From Icerya purchasi (Eukaryota > Arthropoda > Insecta > Hemiptera > Monophlebidae): a DNA stretch of 64,000 bases. The notes under the pieces were generated by a model, which was not told the origin of the DNA, did no database searches, and saw nothing but the letters and a program-made list of their open reading frames with translations. Position numbers and translations under genes: made by a program. The stretch covers positions 135,792,172 to 135,856,171 of the forward strand of contig CM077115.1 in assembly GCA_039619475.1 (NCBI GenBank), read 5' to 3'. Positions 35,660 to 47,216 of this stretch are shown here, piece by piece; the stretch's first letter is position 1, and each line of letters opens with the position of its first letter.

Positions 35660-36677
35660 GTAATGCGATTAAAACAACACAAAAAAAAAAAACGAAAACA
35701 AAACAAATATCTTCACGCTTATGCTAAAAATGTTTTTTTTTTCAAATTCTTGATATTTTAATGATTTTCAAATGAAACAAATTGATAATGATTATCATCG
35801 GTAATTAAGTAATATGCCATTACACTAACGTATTATTTAGGGAATTTGCCTAAATTAGATAAAGTTACTAATTATTTCACTGTAAACCAATTTTAAAGTT
35901 ATTTTAAGAATTGTGTTATGTAATATTATTCGGAATCTTTATGTCGTGTGAGTAATATACTGGACATTTTTTTTTTTTTTTTTGAAAAAATAGGAAATAA
36001 AAATAAACCAAAACAGAAGTTACACTACTAACGACACTGCTGGACTTATGAAAGCTGCTGCGCGATGTCTAAAAATAAACTTATTGAAAAATTAATTTTG
36101 ACTTCACAAAGAACAATGCGATTATTAAATTATACAGAAAAGCTTTCAGAATGTGCTCTTATTTTTTAATATCAAGGGGAATCACGATTTTGAAAAGTTT
36201 GTAATATATAAAAAAGTTAAAATATTCGGTGTTTATTAACGATCTCTAACACGCAATAAACTATAGAAGTAATTTAGTAAAAACGTAAAAATTTCAAAAT
36301 CATCGGCTCAGATTAAGTTTAAACGAACCTAGATATAGATTAGAAATTGACATTATGAAATCGATATTTATACGAAAAACAATCAATAAAATAGAAACAA
36401 TTGCGATTATCAGTTGTCTAAACACATAAGCATAGACGCGCTAGCTAAGCGTGTTATATTTTTTAAATGTGTTTCTTGATTTAAATGCGTGATCACTTCT
36501 AAAGAGGAAATTAACGAAGCAAATACGTAATTTAATTGGCGATATCAAGAGGTTAAAAAATCACCACACCTCTTTTCACGATCGACTGCTCATTTTTTAA
36601 TATTTTAAATTTGATTTAAAAATCGCCCGAAATATGCTTAATTATTTGAAATACAAACGTAAATATGTATTTTTCAG
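35660..36677. other. intron 8 of trpl-like gene
   Basis: 1.0 kb, GTAATG to TTTTCAG. AT-rich, with a T-run at about 35969-35984. No gene, transposon end or structured element was seen. Confidence 0.7.
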
Positions 36678-36811
36678 CGCCCTGAAATTAATTCACATAT
36701 TTTCCGTAAACTCACATTTGGGTCCGTTACAAATTTCGCTGGGAAGGATAGTCATAGATATCATAAAGTTTTTCGCAATATACGTTCTGGTGTTGTTCTC
36801 ATTCGCTTGTG
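36678..36811 (+). CDS. trpl: trpl-like exon 9 (S4-S5)
   Basis: Residues 498-542 plus one base; acceptor TTTTCAG and donor GGTAAAG. The peptide [20 protein letters not shown] followed by [19 protein letters not shown] is the S4, S4-S5 linker and S5 core, and among the best conserved parts of TRPC channels. It ends in SFACG, which exon 10 continues as LNQLLWYYA. Confidence 0.97.
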
Positions 36812-37022
36812 GTAAAGTATCTTGAACTATTACTATTACGCAGTTTTTATTAATAACCTACACAATTGCATATGTATCGATTATTCTACATTAAAGTTAA
36901 AGAATAAACTCAACTGTCTTTTTGTTGATACGAATCACATGACACGCGTCAAAAAATTTGAGGTGTTCTCGAAGAGTTACTTTGTGCAAAGAATAATTTT
37001 TAAAGTTCACAAAATTCGACAG

Positions 37023-37146
37023 GGCTAAATCAACTACTATGGTACTATGCCGATTTGGAACGAGAAAGGTGTTACGTACTGCCAGATGGTTCTGCAGATT
37101 GGGAAAATTCGTCGACGTCCTGTGCGAAATGGAGACGTTTCGGCAA
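37023..37146 (+). CDS. trpl: trpl-like exon 10 (S5 end, pore turret)
   Basis: Residues 543-583 plus two bases. This exon follows the shortest intron (211 bp), with acceptor GACAG and donor AGTAAGC. Reads LNQLLWYYADLERERCYVLP and then SADWENSSTSCAKWRRFG. Cys559 and Cys576 sit in the extracellular turret where TRPC channels have conserved cysteines, so they may form a disulfide (inference). NSS (571-573) is a potential N-glycosylation sequon. Confidence 0.95.
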
Positions 37147-37902
37147 GTAAGCAGTTCGTTCATTTTAAATATAACTGAAACACATCAGTCGGGAAAAAGT
37201 TATTCTTATGTTTACTACAACTTGTAAAAGATTATTTTCAGTTATTAAATCGTGTTTAAAGAACGGTAGGTGTCCGTTCGTATGACATTTATTACATTAC
37301 GGAGGAAGGTTAGAAGTTGAAATGAAAGAGTGTTGCATGAGCTCTTTTTTTTTTGTTAAAGGTTCAGCCGGGGTCTATATTTTTGCAGCTAACTGAGAAA
37401 AATGTTAGTTTACGTGTTAGCTACGGTATTTTAATCATATCGGACCACCGAATTCACACACCTAGTCACTTTCTGACCGTTCATAATTTTACAATACTGC
37501 AAGTTGGCGTGTTAGAGAATTTACAAGTGGGGCGATGCTTATAATATTTTATAATACGAAATATTAAGATATTCTACGGTATTAGGCTACAACAATGATT
37601 TGAAAACATTCGTAGCTACTCGTGGGGTGAACACTAGGAAATACAGCAAGTTACGAGATGGGACAGTTTTCTGTCCACATCCGTTCATGCTTAATTTGAA
37701 AATTACCGATTGAAACTTTTTAAATTTTTAATTACATTTTCCATCGGGACGCGATAATGAGTAAGTTTTTTTTTTTTTTCGACGAGGGAGAATAAACACC
37801 TCTTGAAAGATAAAATTAAAAAGTTGAAAAAACACAACGTTTATTTCGTAAACAAAATATTGTGTTACTCATATTGACTGCACACAAAACGATTTGTTAT
37901 AG

Positions 37903-38185
37903 CAGTGACGGATCCACGTAGGGAGGGATACGCCCCCCCCCAAGATCCAAATCCTCGATGAAACAATTTGTTACAACAGAAAAACTTAATTTATACTATA
38001 AAAAATGTCTACAAATGTAGACTGTGGATTTAATTATATAACTAATATTTAATACTGTTTTATAGTAAAAGTATTAATGTTACGTTTTTATTCTGTTTTA
38101 TATGCAACTGTTGTTCATCTTTTGTCTTTTTTATTTATTTTTAGTTTTTATTTTGCAACTTTAATATTAAAAATAGTACAATAAG

Positions 38186-38248
<63 letters not shown>

Positions 38249-38619
38249 ACTTGCTCACAGACAAAGAGAATTCGGATCAGATTAATAAAAATAAAAAAGA
38301 ATTAAGGTCTAATAAAAAGGTACTATCGTTCTATTTTTTCTAGTAATTTACTATTCAAATTCGAAACTACCATTTTAGCCACAATTTTACAATTTCGTTT
38401 TATTTTTTATCTTAAAATGAAACAAAATTTAAATTAAACTGTAATAATTATGTGTTTTTAAAACATTTTTATGAATTTCTAAAGAGACCGCTATTTGATT
38501 TTCCTTATGGAACAAGGTATTTCTCAAATCTACCGTCTTCTACCGTATAAGGTATTATGCAATTATATAATTTCTCTCCCCAAAATGTCTCTCTCTCTCT
38601 CTCTCTGCATCCGCCCCTG
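37903..38619. mobile_element. candidate hAT-like element, no target duplication seen
   Basis: The left end CAGTGACGGATCCACG, followed by a G-rich then C-rich run, mirrors the reverse-complemented right end CAGGGGCGGATGCAG, followed by (AG)n. The termini share CAG.G.CGGAT.CA. Neither flank shows a matching 8-bp duplication (TGTTATAG versus CAAACTTT). It may be an old insertion or a chimera of two. It contains a roughly 59-bp (TA)n microsatellite and no transposase. Confidence 0.45.
38188..38246. repeat. (TA)n microsatellite
   Basis: About 29 uninterrupted TA units, the longest simple dinucleotide tract in the window, lying inside the candidate hAT-like element of intron 10. Confidence 0.95.
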
Positions 38620-39567
38620 CAAACTTTTTAGCTGCTTAAATAACTTACTCGTAATTAAAATGATGAAATCAACGCGATTATAAATAAGCGGCTGAAACGT
38701 TGAAAAAGCTAAATGAAATAAGAAAACGCGACCAATATGCTTTTTTTGTTTTTAATATACCGATTATATTTTCATTGTTGCAACATACTACTCTCTTAAA
38801 TTCGTAGTAACCTTGGATTCCTTTTTAGAAGGGCTAGATTTTGATTTGTATTGCACGAAACTTATACGTTAGATTTTAGCGCCATCTATCTAATTGATTT
38901 GTAATCAATTTGAACATTAGTGGTTTAACAAGTAGTGAAAAAGAAAGTTGTGCTAAATAATATGACGTTTAATTAACTCTGGTAATATAAAAAGTAGCGT
39001 ATAAACCAGCGAACAATTTAAAAATAACGGGCTTGAAACTGGGCACGGTAAATTGTGATTAAGGTAACACATATTTCGGGTTTTACATAATAAATGAATT
39101 TTACACACACGCACAGAAACTTAATTCTTCGAGTTTCACCAGAGGGCAGGCCTACTTGACTTCCAATCTCTTTTTTCTTCTAAAATTCTTTTAGAAAAAT
39201 CATTTTCAATTGACTGCGTCGTTCTTCCCTGTTTTTTACTTAAAAAAAAAAAGAAACACCTTAGCAATTGTACAACGTAGCATTCGCAACCTTTGTTATC
39301 TTGAATAACATAACGGAACATCAATCATGGAACAAAAAATGTAGTGTACTACCCCGGCGTAAGAATGACATAGTCGTTAATATATGTATGTATGTATTAC
39401 TTTTGCATTAATACGGTTTGCCAGTTTATTCGGAATACTTCAACATATTCTATTAATTGGTTTATCTTTTTTGATATCATTGAAAATTAATTTTTACATG
39501 ATATTTCAATTTTAAACGGTTACTATGACGATATTTAATTTGGTTGCAATTTACAATAATTTGTCTA

Positions 39568-39600
<33 letters not shown>

Positions 39601-40077
39601 TTACACGAATGCAATATATGCATACATTATACATATATTTTCCCGGCATTATTTCTGTCTAGCATTTACTTGTCGACAGAATATTATTACATTATTTACA
39701 TAATTTTTTTCTGGTAAACTTAAAGTTTCTGTTTTTTTCCGTCTTCTTCTCTTTCTCTTCCCCTTTTTAGCCTTTACCACTTTACTTGCGATATTATTTT
39801 TGGCCACTTTTAATATTTAGTTCATTGATGTCACGTGCTTTTCTTGTGTTCAATTCCTCTATTATTTTTATGACTTGTTTCCCATTTAGAAATAGTAGTA
39901 CATTCTTGCATGTTTTATTCTCTTTTACTTTAATGTCACATTACATTTATGCTGTATTGAGTAAAGGGAATTCTTTTTTGAAATCTTCTACTATCTTTTT
40001 TATTTCTTTATTTTTACATAAATATTCATTTACAGTTTATTTTATTTATATTTTACCATGTTTTCGTTGTATTTTAG

Positions 40078-40273
40078 TCTTTTCGAATCCATACAAACAT
40101 TATTCTGGACCGGATTTGGCGAGGCAGGATTGGAAAATTTCGATTTGACCGGTATTAATCCATATACAAGATTTTGGGGCTTACTGACATTCGCTATATA
40201 TTGCATCATTAACGTAACCGTTCTGTTAAACCTGCTAATCGCTATGATGTCGAATTCTTATTCAATCATTGAG
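40078..40273 (+). CDS. trpl: trpl-like exon 11 (pore loop and S6)
   Basis: Residues 584-649; acceptor ATTTTAG, donor GGTAAAT, phase 0 end. LFESIQTLFW opens the pore helix. The filter region reads GFGEAGLENFDLTG (596-609), followed by S6 with RFWGLLTFAIYCIINVTVLL and LNLLIAMMSNSYSIIE. The LLIAMMSNSY gate segment is canonical. The filter is unusual: Drosophila members, as I recall, have Ala-Ser/Val-Phe-Gly then a hydrophobic residue, whereas this one has Thr-Gly-Phe-Gly-Glu, adding Glu599. Confidence 0.97.
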
Positions 40274-40757
40274 GTAAATAAACTATATGCTGAAAGCATA
40301 GCCTAATCATTATCAATAACCGCCTGTCAAACGAAAAGACAAAACAAAAGGAAATCATTATTAATCTCAAAATATTAAAAATAGTTTTTAAATGGTGAAT
40401 AATATGATATTAAGCAAAAATGAATTTCTGCACATGCATTTTGTTTATTTTTGTCTAAATTTGTTAGTTCTATTTCGTGTTCGTTAAACTTTAATATGTA
40501 TTATCATATCAATGAATTTTAATAGATCGATAGAATTATAAAAAAAAAAATTAATAATTGCCGATTATTAATTAACGAGTTTAAAATATTGCTTTCGAAA
40601 AATAAAAATTTATAATCCTACCATAATTGTAGTATGTAAATTTCACTTTAAAAATCTCCAATTTATAAAGCAAGAGATAACAGAATCTCAGTTTTATACC
40701 TTAACTATAATGCGTCCTAATATAAGTTTTATTAAATACAGTTGTGTTCTATTTAAG
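40274..40757. other. intron 11 of trpl-like gene
   Basis: 484 bp, GTAAAT to TTTAAG. AT-rich. No features beyond splice sites. Confidence 0.75.
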
Positions 40758-40928
40758 GGTCAGGCAGATATGGAGTGGAAATTCTCTCGAACAAAGTTAT
40801 GGATGACTTGTTTAGAAGGAATGCCTGTACTCCCATCTCCGTTTAATTTAATACCTTACGAATGGTTCTGGAGTTTGTATAGCGTATTTGGCAAAGAAAA
40901 ATATTCGGACGACATAAAAATTTCAAAA
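40758..40928 (+). CDS. trpl: trpl-like exon 12 (TRP helix)
   Basis: Residues 650-706, phase 0 at both ends; acceptor TTTAAG, donor GTAAGA. DMEWKFSRTKLWMTCLEG is the TRP helix that follows S6, with the invariant Trp at 664. PSPFNLIP is the proline-rich segment that usually follows. A second in-frame AG six bases downstream could remove Gly-Gln, but using the first AG keeps the spacing between S6 and the ADxEW motif seen in relatives. Confidence 0.92.
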
Positions 40929-42665
40929 GTAAGATAAAACATAATCTTTTATAATATTGATCGAGAACATTTGGTTTTATAGGTGACATTCTGACAATTG
41001 CGCAGTGGGAAAGAATTATCCTTCCCTAAACTTAAAAAAGAGTACCCGCCGAAAAGAAAATAACATTTTTCCTTTAATTTCATTTTATTTTTGCTAGCAA
41101 TTATTGTTTTTAGGAGGATTCCGTGCGTATATAATACGCGGAACCGTAATAAAATGGTTCAGAAACGACAAAAAATATCAAATAAAATTCAATAACTTTT
41201 AAATCATAATTAAAGTTCTGTTTTAGACTATAAATTTTAAAATAGTCGTCAACACTGGACGGTAAAAAACACAAGAAACTGTCAAGAATATGTAATATGG
41301 AATTTAAAACAATCTCAAAAATCACATAAAAATTCATAACTCAACGCCAGATACTACTTTTAAAAATGAAATTTAAAATATAAAATAAAACGCAGAATCG
41401 CTTTCACGAAATAAAAAAAAAAAAATAAATAAGAAAAAAAAAATTTAAACTCCCCTTTTGGGCAAAAATAGCAAAAAAAAATATATATATTCATATAATA
41501 GCCCCAGTGGAAAAGAGTTGATGTCCACCTTTCAATTTCATTTAACCGTATGCTCTCTCTATTAATATTTTTTCTTTTCTTGTTTCTCTATTTTCAATTT
41601 TTTTCTAACTATCCTAAAATAGAATTATTCGCGTTCAATTCTCTTTAGAATAAGAAGCTACAGAGTGAAATAAAATGTTGTTGAACTCAAGAACGCTAAG
41701 AAATCTCCTAGCAAAAGAAACGAAACGAGGTAGCAGATCTCTGAGTAATTACCTTCGATCTCTGAGTGTCCAAGTATTCGTAAGAAATTAGTTTGGATAG
41801 AATGACGAAGGAAAAATTAGAGAACGTAAGAGAAGTTAATATTTACAGAAGAAACTGGAAAGAGTCGTTTTACTGATTCCTTTTAATATTGTTCTAAACT
41901 TTTCTTAAATACCGACTAGACTCGGTGAGGGCCCTCTAAACTACAACAAACACACATACCCAATCACATACTAGTCGCACCGCACACACAACACAAAAAC
42001 AATTGGTTATTACACACAATGAATATAAACAAATGAATGAATGATATCGAAAACTTGCGCGCCGGGTCGTCCTCGATCCTTCTACAATTTCCCGGTGAAT
42101 TTGCTGCGACTGCCTGTTCTCGGAAACCTGTGCTAGGTGTTATTCCGCCTCGCCTGCCGACAAAACGCGACGACCGTGTGTTCTTAGACTTGTTTTTGCA
42201 ATCAATTTCCTGTCCGATACGATTTATACTTTTTAGTGATTTGATTTCTTCCCGTTATTGCGATTCTGGGTTGTAATCCGTTAGTTGGTCATTAATTAAT
42301 TTAAATATTAATAGACAGCGACATTTAATTCATAACATAATCCAAAAAATGTGAAAATTGTCGTTCCTTCCGTTGATGAAGCGACAGAACCAACAAACGA
42401 CACATATCAGTGATACAAAAACGGTAATACTCAACGACGATCAGAGCCAAAATAAAATCCACGAAAAAAACAATTATTTCGTGACGGTCGGATAATTACC
42501 ACCATCTTTTACACAAACGCGGGTTGTTTTCTATTCTTTTACCCTTCGGTAACCAGAGCCTAGTCGTTAGTAGTTCGGTGTAAGCGACTAGTTTAGCTAC
42601 CCTTATCAACTGACTTACTATTATTACTAATCACTAATCACACACACACACATAGATCACGACAA

Positions 42666-42914
42666 TATATAACTCGACCATTTTGGCTCGTATGGGGCTG
42701 TGCCCCTTCACCACTCTTGCTTACATTTCTATCTCTTTCTCTTCTATACTTTTTATAAAATGATCAAAATTTACAATGTAATTCTAAATCGGTCCATATG
42801 AATACAATAACATAATCACAGAAATCCAATAAAATATAACAAACGTTACATAAAATTGGGATATTTTTTCTAATGGGGGGTAGCCTAAGAATTACGTTGT
42901 AATTGATATATATT
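42666..42914 (+). repeat. dispersed repeat family A, copy 2
   Basis: Second copy of the repeat at 23341-23566, same orientation and same block order, from TATATAACTCG to ACGTTGTAAT. It carries a slightly longer middle part than copy 1. It sits directly after a (CA)n tract at about 42641-42652. Confidence 0.8.
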
Positions 42915-43509
42915 TATTTACATATACTTATGTAGAAGTATATATGTATATATATGTAAAAAGAGTTGCGCCAATATGGCAGTATGGGGAGCGTCTTACC
43001 CACCAACGATTTTTTCGAGTAGCATTTTTAGAAAATGTTGAAACATAGATTTATTTTTTAATCAAAAATTTTGACCAGTTTGACTTCCGAATAAATTTTG
43101 ACTTTGGCCAAAAGATTTGCTAGAGATAATATCTGATGATCCTAAATTCCTAGATAACTTTAATTTGATTATTTAATTTTGTTCTTTTAATAAATTATAC
43201 AATAAATACTTTCTTTTGTAAGTTTTGTATTAGTAAAGAATTTAATTCAAAAAAGTCAATATTTGTAATTGGTATTTATAAATTTTACATCGCCAAAATA
43301 TAAACTTCTATAACGCTTTCGTATACATTTATTATATATAAATATATACATATGAACTCGATTCTTCGGATCTCACCATGATGAGCGCTCTGCATGGACT
43401 TTTGGTTCTTTTACAATACTTATGGGGAAAAGTAAATTTTAATTAACTACGTCATTCTTTAAAAAGAATAATAATTTACGGTATTGTGCAGTAATTTCTG
43501 TTACAACTT

Positions 43510-43829
43510 TAGTTACATACATGACCGTTGCCCCCCTCCACATGGAGCTTCGAATCTTTTTAATCAACTAGCCATGATGAGTATTCATAGGCGCGTAATC
43601 ACGGACAATTTGGAAGACTTGTATAATAAAGTAGTAGAACATTTTGCCAGAAACCCACGAAATTTTAATTAAGATTTTATTCTTGTTTAATAAAATGTTA
43701 AGTCTTTACAAATTACAGATTTTATTTTTCCTATAACTCATATCCTCTTTCTATCATCTTGCCCCCCGGCTCGTCGGTTGACGACTTATCCCCCCCCCCT
43801 CCTCTGGTTCATTAGCTGCGACGCCCTTG
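43510..43829 (+). mobile_element. hAT transposon 3' remnant (transposase C-terminus)
   Basis: The plus-strand frame ending at 43672 reads NQLAMMSIHRRVITDNLEDL and then VVEHFARNPRNFN followed by a stop. This resembles the end of the hAT dimerisation domain (LAmLSIhre....df.d.i..FA..kpR.f). A C-rich stretch follows, then GCGACGCCCTTG at about 43818-43829, a plausible hAT right terminus. The upstream transposase and the left end were not found, so the copy is truncated or decayed. Confidence 0.5.
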
Positions 43830-44148
43830 GGTACATATATCATAACGGTTTTTAATAACCATATATAGGCGTAACTAAAATATAGAAACACTGCCCCCTC
43901 AATTCTCAAATAAAAAAAAAAAGTAATAATTAATTATCGCTTATGATCATCATTATATCTATCTGTTATTTTAATGCGTCCGTACCGTCATTTGATCGAA
44001 AACAATGTGATCACCCATGTGTACGCAAGACTAAAAGAAACGCATACAGACACATTTAGTATACTTACAGTCTAATGAAAGGCGTACGTAGTAAAATTTT
44101 AAATTTTAAATATTTACTGGGAAATGTTTTTATTTGCATTGCATATAG

Positions 44149-44380
44149 GAAGACGCGAATGCAAAAGTGAAAATGCAAGATGTTATGTATATTAAAGTGA
44201 TGCGAGCTTTAGTTTGGCGTTATATTTGTTCGAAACATCGACGTTCCGAACAGGCCACCGTTAATGAAGATCACATACAAGAGGTGAAGTCTGATATTTC
44301 TTCATTCAAGTACGAAATATTGGACGTATTGAGAAAGAACGGAATGGAAGTACCTTCGGAGGACGAAAAGCGCGATAAAG
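44149..44380 (+). CDS. trpl: trpl-like exon 13 (proximal C-terminal tail)
   Basis: Residues 707-783 plus one base; acceptor ATATAG, donor GGTATTC. Carries KVMRALVWRYICSKHRRSEQ and NEDHIQEVKSDISSFKYEIL, the conserved cytoplasmic region behind the TRP helix. By position this is where calmodulin- and receptor-binding sites have been mapped in TRPC proteins (inference only). The ALVWRY...EDHIQEVKS combination is one of the reasons for calling TRPL and not TRP or TRP-gamma. Confidence 0.93.
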
Positions 44381-45211
44381 GTATTCTCACTAATTGATAT
44401 GATAGTTTCGTTCGGTAAAAGAATTTTTATTTCATTGATATTATTTTTGTATGCACGCATCATCATTGATTCGGAACTACAGGATGGTTTTATCATTTGT
44501 GAAATCAACTCTTGAAACGTAATTTTTCACTGTAATTTCGATTCCACATTTAAAGTGTTTCGATACATTTCGAATTTCGTGATTTAATTAATTAATTGCG
44601 ACGAGCCGTATAAAAGTATAATAAAAAAACTGATAGTTCTTCAAAAGATTTTTTGAAATATTTGTGTTAGGGCGCTTGAAAAGAGAAATATAAAATTGAA
44701 AATTATGTGGAGTTTTAAAGTAATTTTTGGGGTGTGTATCATAGCGAACGTGTTTAATTTACAGTAATCCATAAAAGAGTAAGATATTTTCGCTAGAAAA
44801 GAGCTACAGTTTTTAACTTACAAACTATAAATAAAAACTGTTTTTTTCAACTTGAATTATATTATTAATTTATAAAGCTCAATAAATAATCATAAAATTC
44901 GGATTTATCAATAGGTGTTTATTGTTTTTTTACTTATCGCGCTGCACGAATTTTTAAAAATTACAAACTAAAAATTTGATCACAATAAGTTTGATGCAAT
45001 TTCAAAATAGGTGCGAACGTTAGATTTGTGATCGGCCGCTGTTAGACAAATAAAATTTCGTATGAGCGCTCTATCATAGATTAGTCTATTTTTGACAGTT
45101 TGTAATTGTTCTGCGAATTAAATAAGCATAGCTTTAAAAGTTTAAGTTTTTCGGCGTACGCTTTTAATTTTTAAATGCGATCGATAATTAAAAGTCTTTT
45201 AAATATTTTAG
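44381..45211. other. intron 13 of trpl-like gene
   Basis: 831 bp, GTATTC to ATTTTAG. AT-rich, no repeat, transposon end or gene noted. Confidence 0.7.
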
Positions 45212-45485
45212 TTTTGAGTAAAAAATTACGCATTTGGGAAAGGCAGTTAATGAAAGATTTCCACGTTGGCTTGATAAAAACGGACCAGTCGGGTTTAGAC
45301 TGCGACAAAACAGAGAAAAACATTTCGGACGCTCCGTACCCAGGAACCGAAGACACAGAGGATGAATCAAACGAAAAGCCAAAACGAGAAGTATATCTAA
45401 ATAAGTTTCGTAAAATTGCGAAGGATGCCGCCTACTACTCAAATTCGAACAAATGGAGACGTACCATTGAGCAGGCTCGCAAAGC
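45212..45485 (+). CDS. trpl: trpl-like exon 14 (C-terminal tail, last exon visible)
   Basis: Residues 784-874 plus two bases; acceptor ATTTTAG, donor CGTAAGA. KLRIWERQLMKDFHVGLIKT matches the conserved patch after the tail helix. An acidic linker follows (about residues 807-835), then VYLNKFRKIAKDAAYYSN and KWRRTIEQARKA. Read through, the frame hits TAA immediately at the donor (GCG-TAA). A truncated isoform ending here is therefore possible, but the strong GTAAGA site and the longer family tail (Drosophila TRPL is about 1,120 residues) favour splicing to an exon not seen here. Confidence 0.88.
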
Positions 45486-45829
45486 GTAAGACAAGTTCAT
45501 TTTAAAAATTAATTCGAGAGGAAATATCGTATCTATATGAAATTTTGTAGCTATATCAAATTTCGTTCTATGTGCCGACTATTCTCTGCTGCATTATATC
45601 ACTAAAAACCCATCTTTCCAGAGTCCAGCATGTTTTAGTTTAGCTTTTTTCAGATTTCAAAAGGGCTTACTACTGGAGTAGCTTTAGAACATCGACCGCC
45701 AAATTACAGGCGTTAAACTAACAGTTCTTCAGTTTTTCCCCTTTTGCTAAACGGACAGATTTGAGAATTGTTCGTTTCCGAATAAAGAATTATTCGGAAA
45801 TATTAATTTTATTTTTATTTATTTTTGGG
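45486..45829. other. start of intron 14, nothing recognised
   Basis: DNA between the last visible trpl-like donor and the 3' end of an antisense LINE. Candidate acceptors near 45654 were tested: none continues the exon-14 phase without an early stop. Confidence 0.55.
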
Positions 45830-46745
45830 GGGGGGTGGTTGCCTACAAGGATATTGGCCCAGGAACAAAGGAAAAAGGACGCAAGAGACTCAGATCTTTA
45901 CACGATTAGAGATAGCCGACAAAAAGACATCAAGAGCCTGGACAACAGAAGGAGAAGGAAGGGAGAGCATGAACGAAGCACTGTGTGGAGTGGGAATACC
46001 AATTTGTAAAAGGGAAGAGTAGAAAGCAGCTTGATCGGTTACAAGAGATGAACACCCGAACATTATGTGATCGGAATCACACACAAATTGGATATCGGAG
46101 GAGTGCAATGGAGACAATAAGGAGACAACACAAGAGAGTAACGGAAAAGCGAGGAAGGAAGCAAACTGTGCCCAAAACGCAGGCGGCAAATCGCAGAGAG
46201 ATTGGAATGGCGAATAGAAGGAAAGTTAATAAACCATTGAAAGCGTGGAAGGGAAGGTTGAATAGACAAGAAAAAGGAGTTCGGGTTGGAGAAAGAGGAG
46301 ACATAAGAGTCAAACCATAGATTGAAATGAGCAGCTGCAGGCAGAAGGTTAATATTGGAAGAAGATAAAACAGGAAGAAATCTACCGCAGGAGGAAGATA
46401 ACCGAGCGAATCAGTCAACTAACTTATTACCCCCAATGCCGGCATGACCCGGTATCCAAAAGAAGTTCGTTTGGATTAAGTGTGAAAGGAAAAGATTACG
46501 AATCAAGGAACGAATGAGAAGAATAACGTAATCGGTTGAGTAAGCAGGGAGAGGAGATGCGATAGTCTGCAGCACGCTTTGAGCATCTGGCAGGATAAGG
46601 ATATTTCGAGAGACAAGAGAGGACCTGATAAAAAGAAGGGCACGCAGAATAGCAGAGGACTCCGCATAGAAGATAGAGCAAAAGGAGGGAAGTTTAAAGA
46701 ACTTGACATAATTAAGGGAAGGATAGAAAAAAGCTACACCAACAC
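45830..46745 (-). mobile_element. LINE 3' part with RNase H domain (family B, copy 2)
   Basis: Minus-strand reading gives CAESSAILRALLLIRSSLVS, ILILPDAQSVLQTI and then WIPGHAGIGGNKLVD (near 46440-46465), the hallmark of a LINE-encoded RNase H. It continues as AICRLRFGHSLLPSSLFRYS (near 46180-46240) and a Cys/His tail with SPYCLHCT, CDSDHIMFGC and LPSPSVVQALDVFLS. The 3' end lies near 45830 in a G-run/AAATAAATA tail. Frameshifts occur but the motifs are well preserved. The RT and endonuclease parts are absent, so this is a 5'-truncated insertion. Confidence 0.8.
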
Positions 46746-47216
46746 CGTTGGGTAATTTTATTTAGTGAAAAATATACTACAACAAACACGTATTAAAATT
46801 ATATAATACTCGTAAATGTATTATTTTAATACGCGATGGTTATTAATTATATCCTAAATAATGAGTGATATCGGTAAAAATATTACAAGAATGATTTATT
46901 AACTGATTGGATGTTGTTCGGGGAATCTTATTTTTATAACTTATCCAAACATCCGAAAACATTTTATATTTACCTATTCCGAATTACCGTTATTTATTTA
47001 TTTTTTAACTGATAAATGATTTGGACATTGAAATTAATCATCAAATTCTGCATCTTCTGTCTTATAGTATTTTTGGATCAATTTATGTAAAGACCATCAT
47101 GTTAACAGTTGCGCGTGTATTTGGTCGGTAAACTTCTGCCGTGTCTTTTGCAGAGAATGTTATTTATAAAGAACAAGATTTTTCCTGGCTATTAAGTTAT
47201 GTGTGTATTTCGTCAG
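46746..47216. other. AT-rich spacer between two LINEs
   Basis: No gene or repeat was recognised. It may hold the 3' end of the R1-like LINE beside it, whose coding frame ends at 47217 before the usual C-terminal domain is complete. Confidence 0.5.

Larger units (their letters stand above)
37147..40077. other. intron 10 of trpl-like gene
   Basis: 2.9 kb, GTAAGC to ATTTTAG. Contains a candidate hAT-like element (37903-38619) with a long (TA)n tract at about 38188-38246, and a second (TA)n tract at about 39567-39601. The region before the acceptor (39660-40070) is pyrimidine-rich. No gene was seen. Confidence 0.65.
40929..44148. other. intron 12 of trpl-like gene
   Basis: 3.2 kb, GTAAGA to ATATAG. 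Contains a somewhat GC-richer unassigned block (about 41650-42650), the second copy of dispersed repeat family A (42666-42914) and a degenerate hAT transposase C-terminus (43510-43829). The GC-richer block includes an open stretch at 42037-42276 without a known domain and may be part of an LTR or other transposon, but no paired ends were found. Confidence 0.6.
4968..45485 (+). other. trpl: trpl-like TRPC cation channel gene (14 coding exons, 3' incomplete)
   Basis: Gene-level entry. The 14 exons listed separately join in consistent phase to 874 codons plus two bases. The product is a TRPC-family, six-transmembrane non-selective cation channel of the plasma membrane. In insects the members TRP, TRPL and TRP-gamma act downstream of phospholipase C, and TRP and TRPL carry the photoreceptor current. 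Assignment to TRPL rests on the C-terminal part (RALVWRY, EDHIQEVKSDIS, IWERQLMKDF), the pore-to-S6 string GINPYTRFWGLL and the N-terminal YSWQKVD...DITPLM region, which fit TRPL better than TRP or TRP-gamma as I remember them. Intron sizes range from 211 bp to about 5.9 kb and the larger ones are full of transposons. The distal C-terminal tail is not found in the window. Confidence 0.85.

Noticed and set aside
40764..40928. Alternative acceptor for exon 12, six bases downstream
   Set aside because: In frame, but using it shortens the S6-to-TRP-helix spacing relative to related channels. The upstream TTTAAG keeps it.
42037..42276. 79-codon open frame in a GC-richer block of intron 12
   Set aside because: No domain or conserved motif, and it neighbours a dispersed repeat. 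More likely part of an unclassified transposon than a gene.
45655..45720. TTTTTTCAG as an acceptor for exon 15
   Set aside because: Phase-2 reading hits TAG after about eight codons. No family resemblance.
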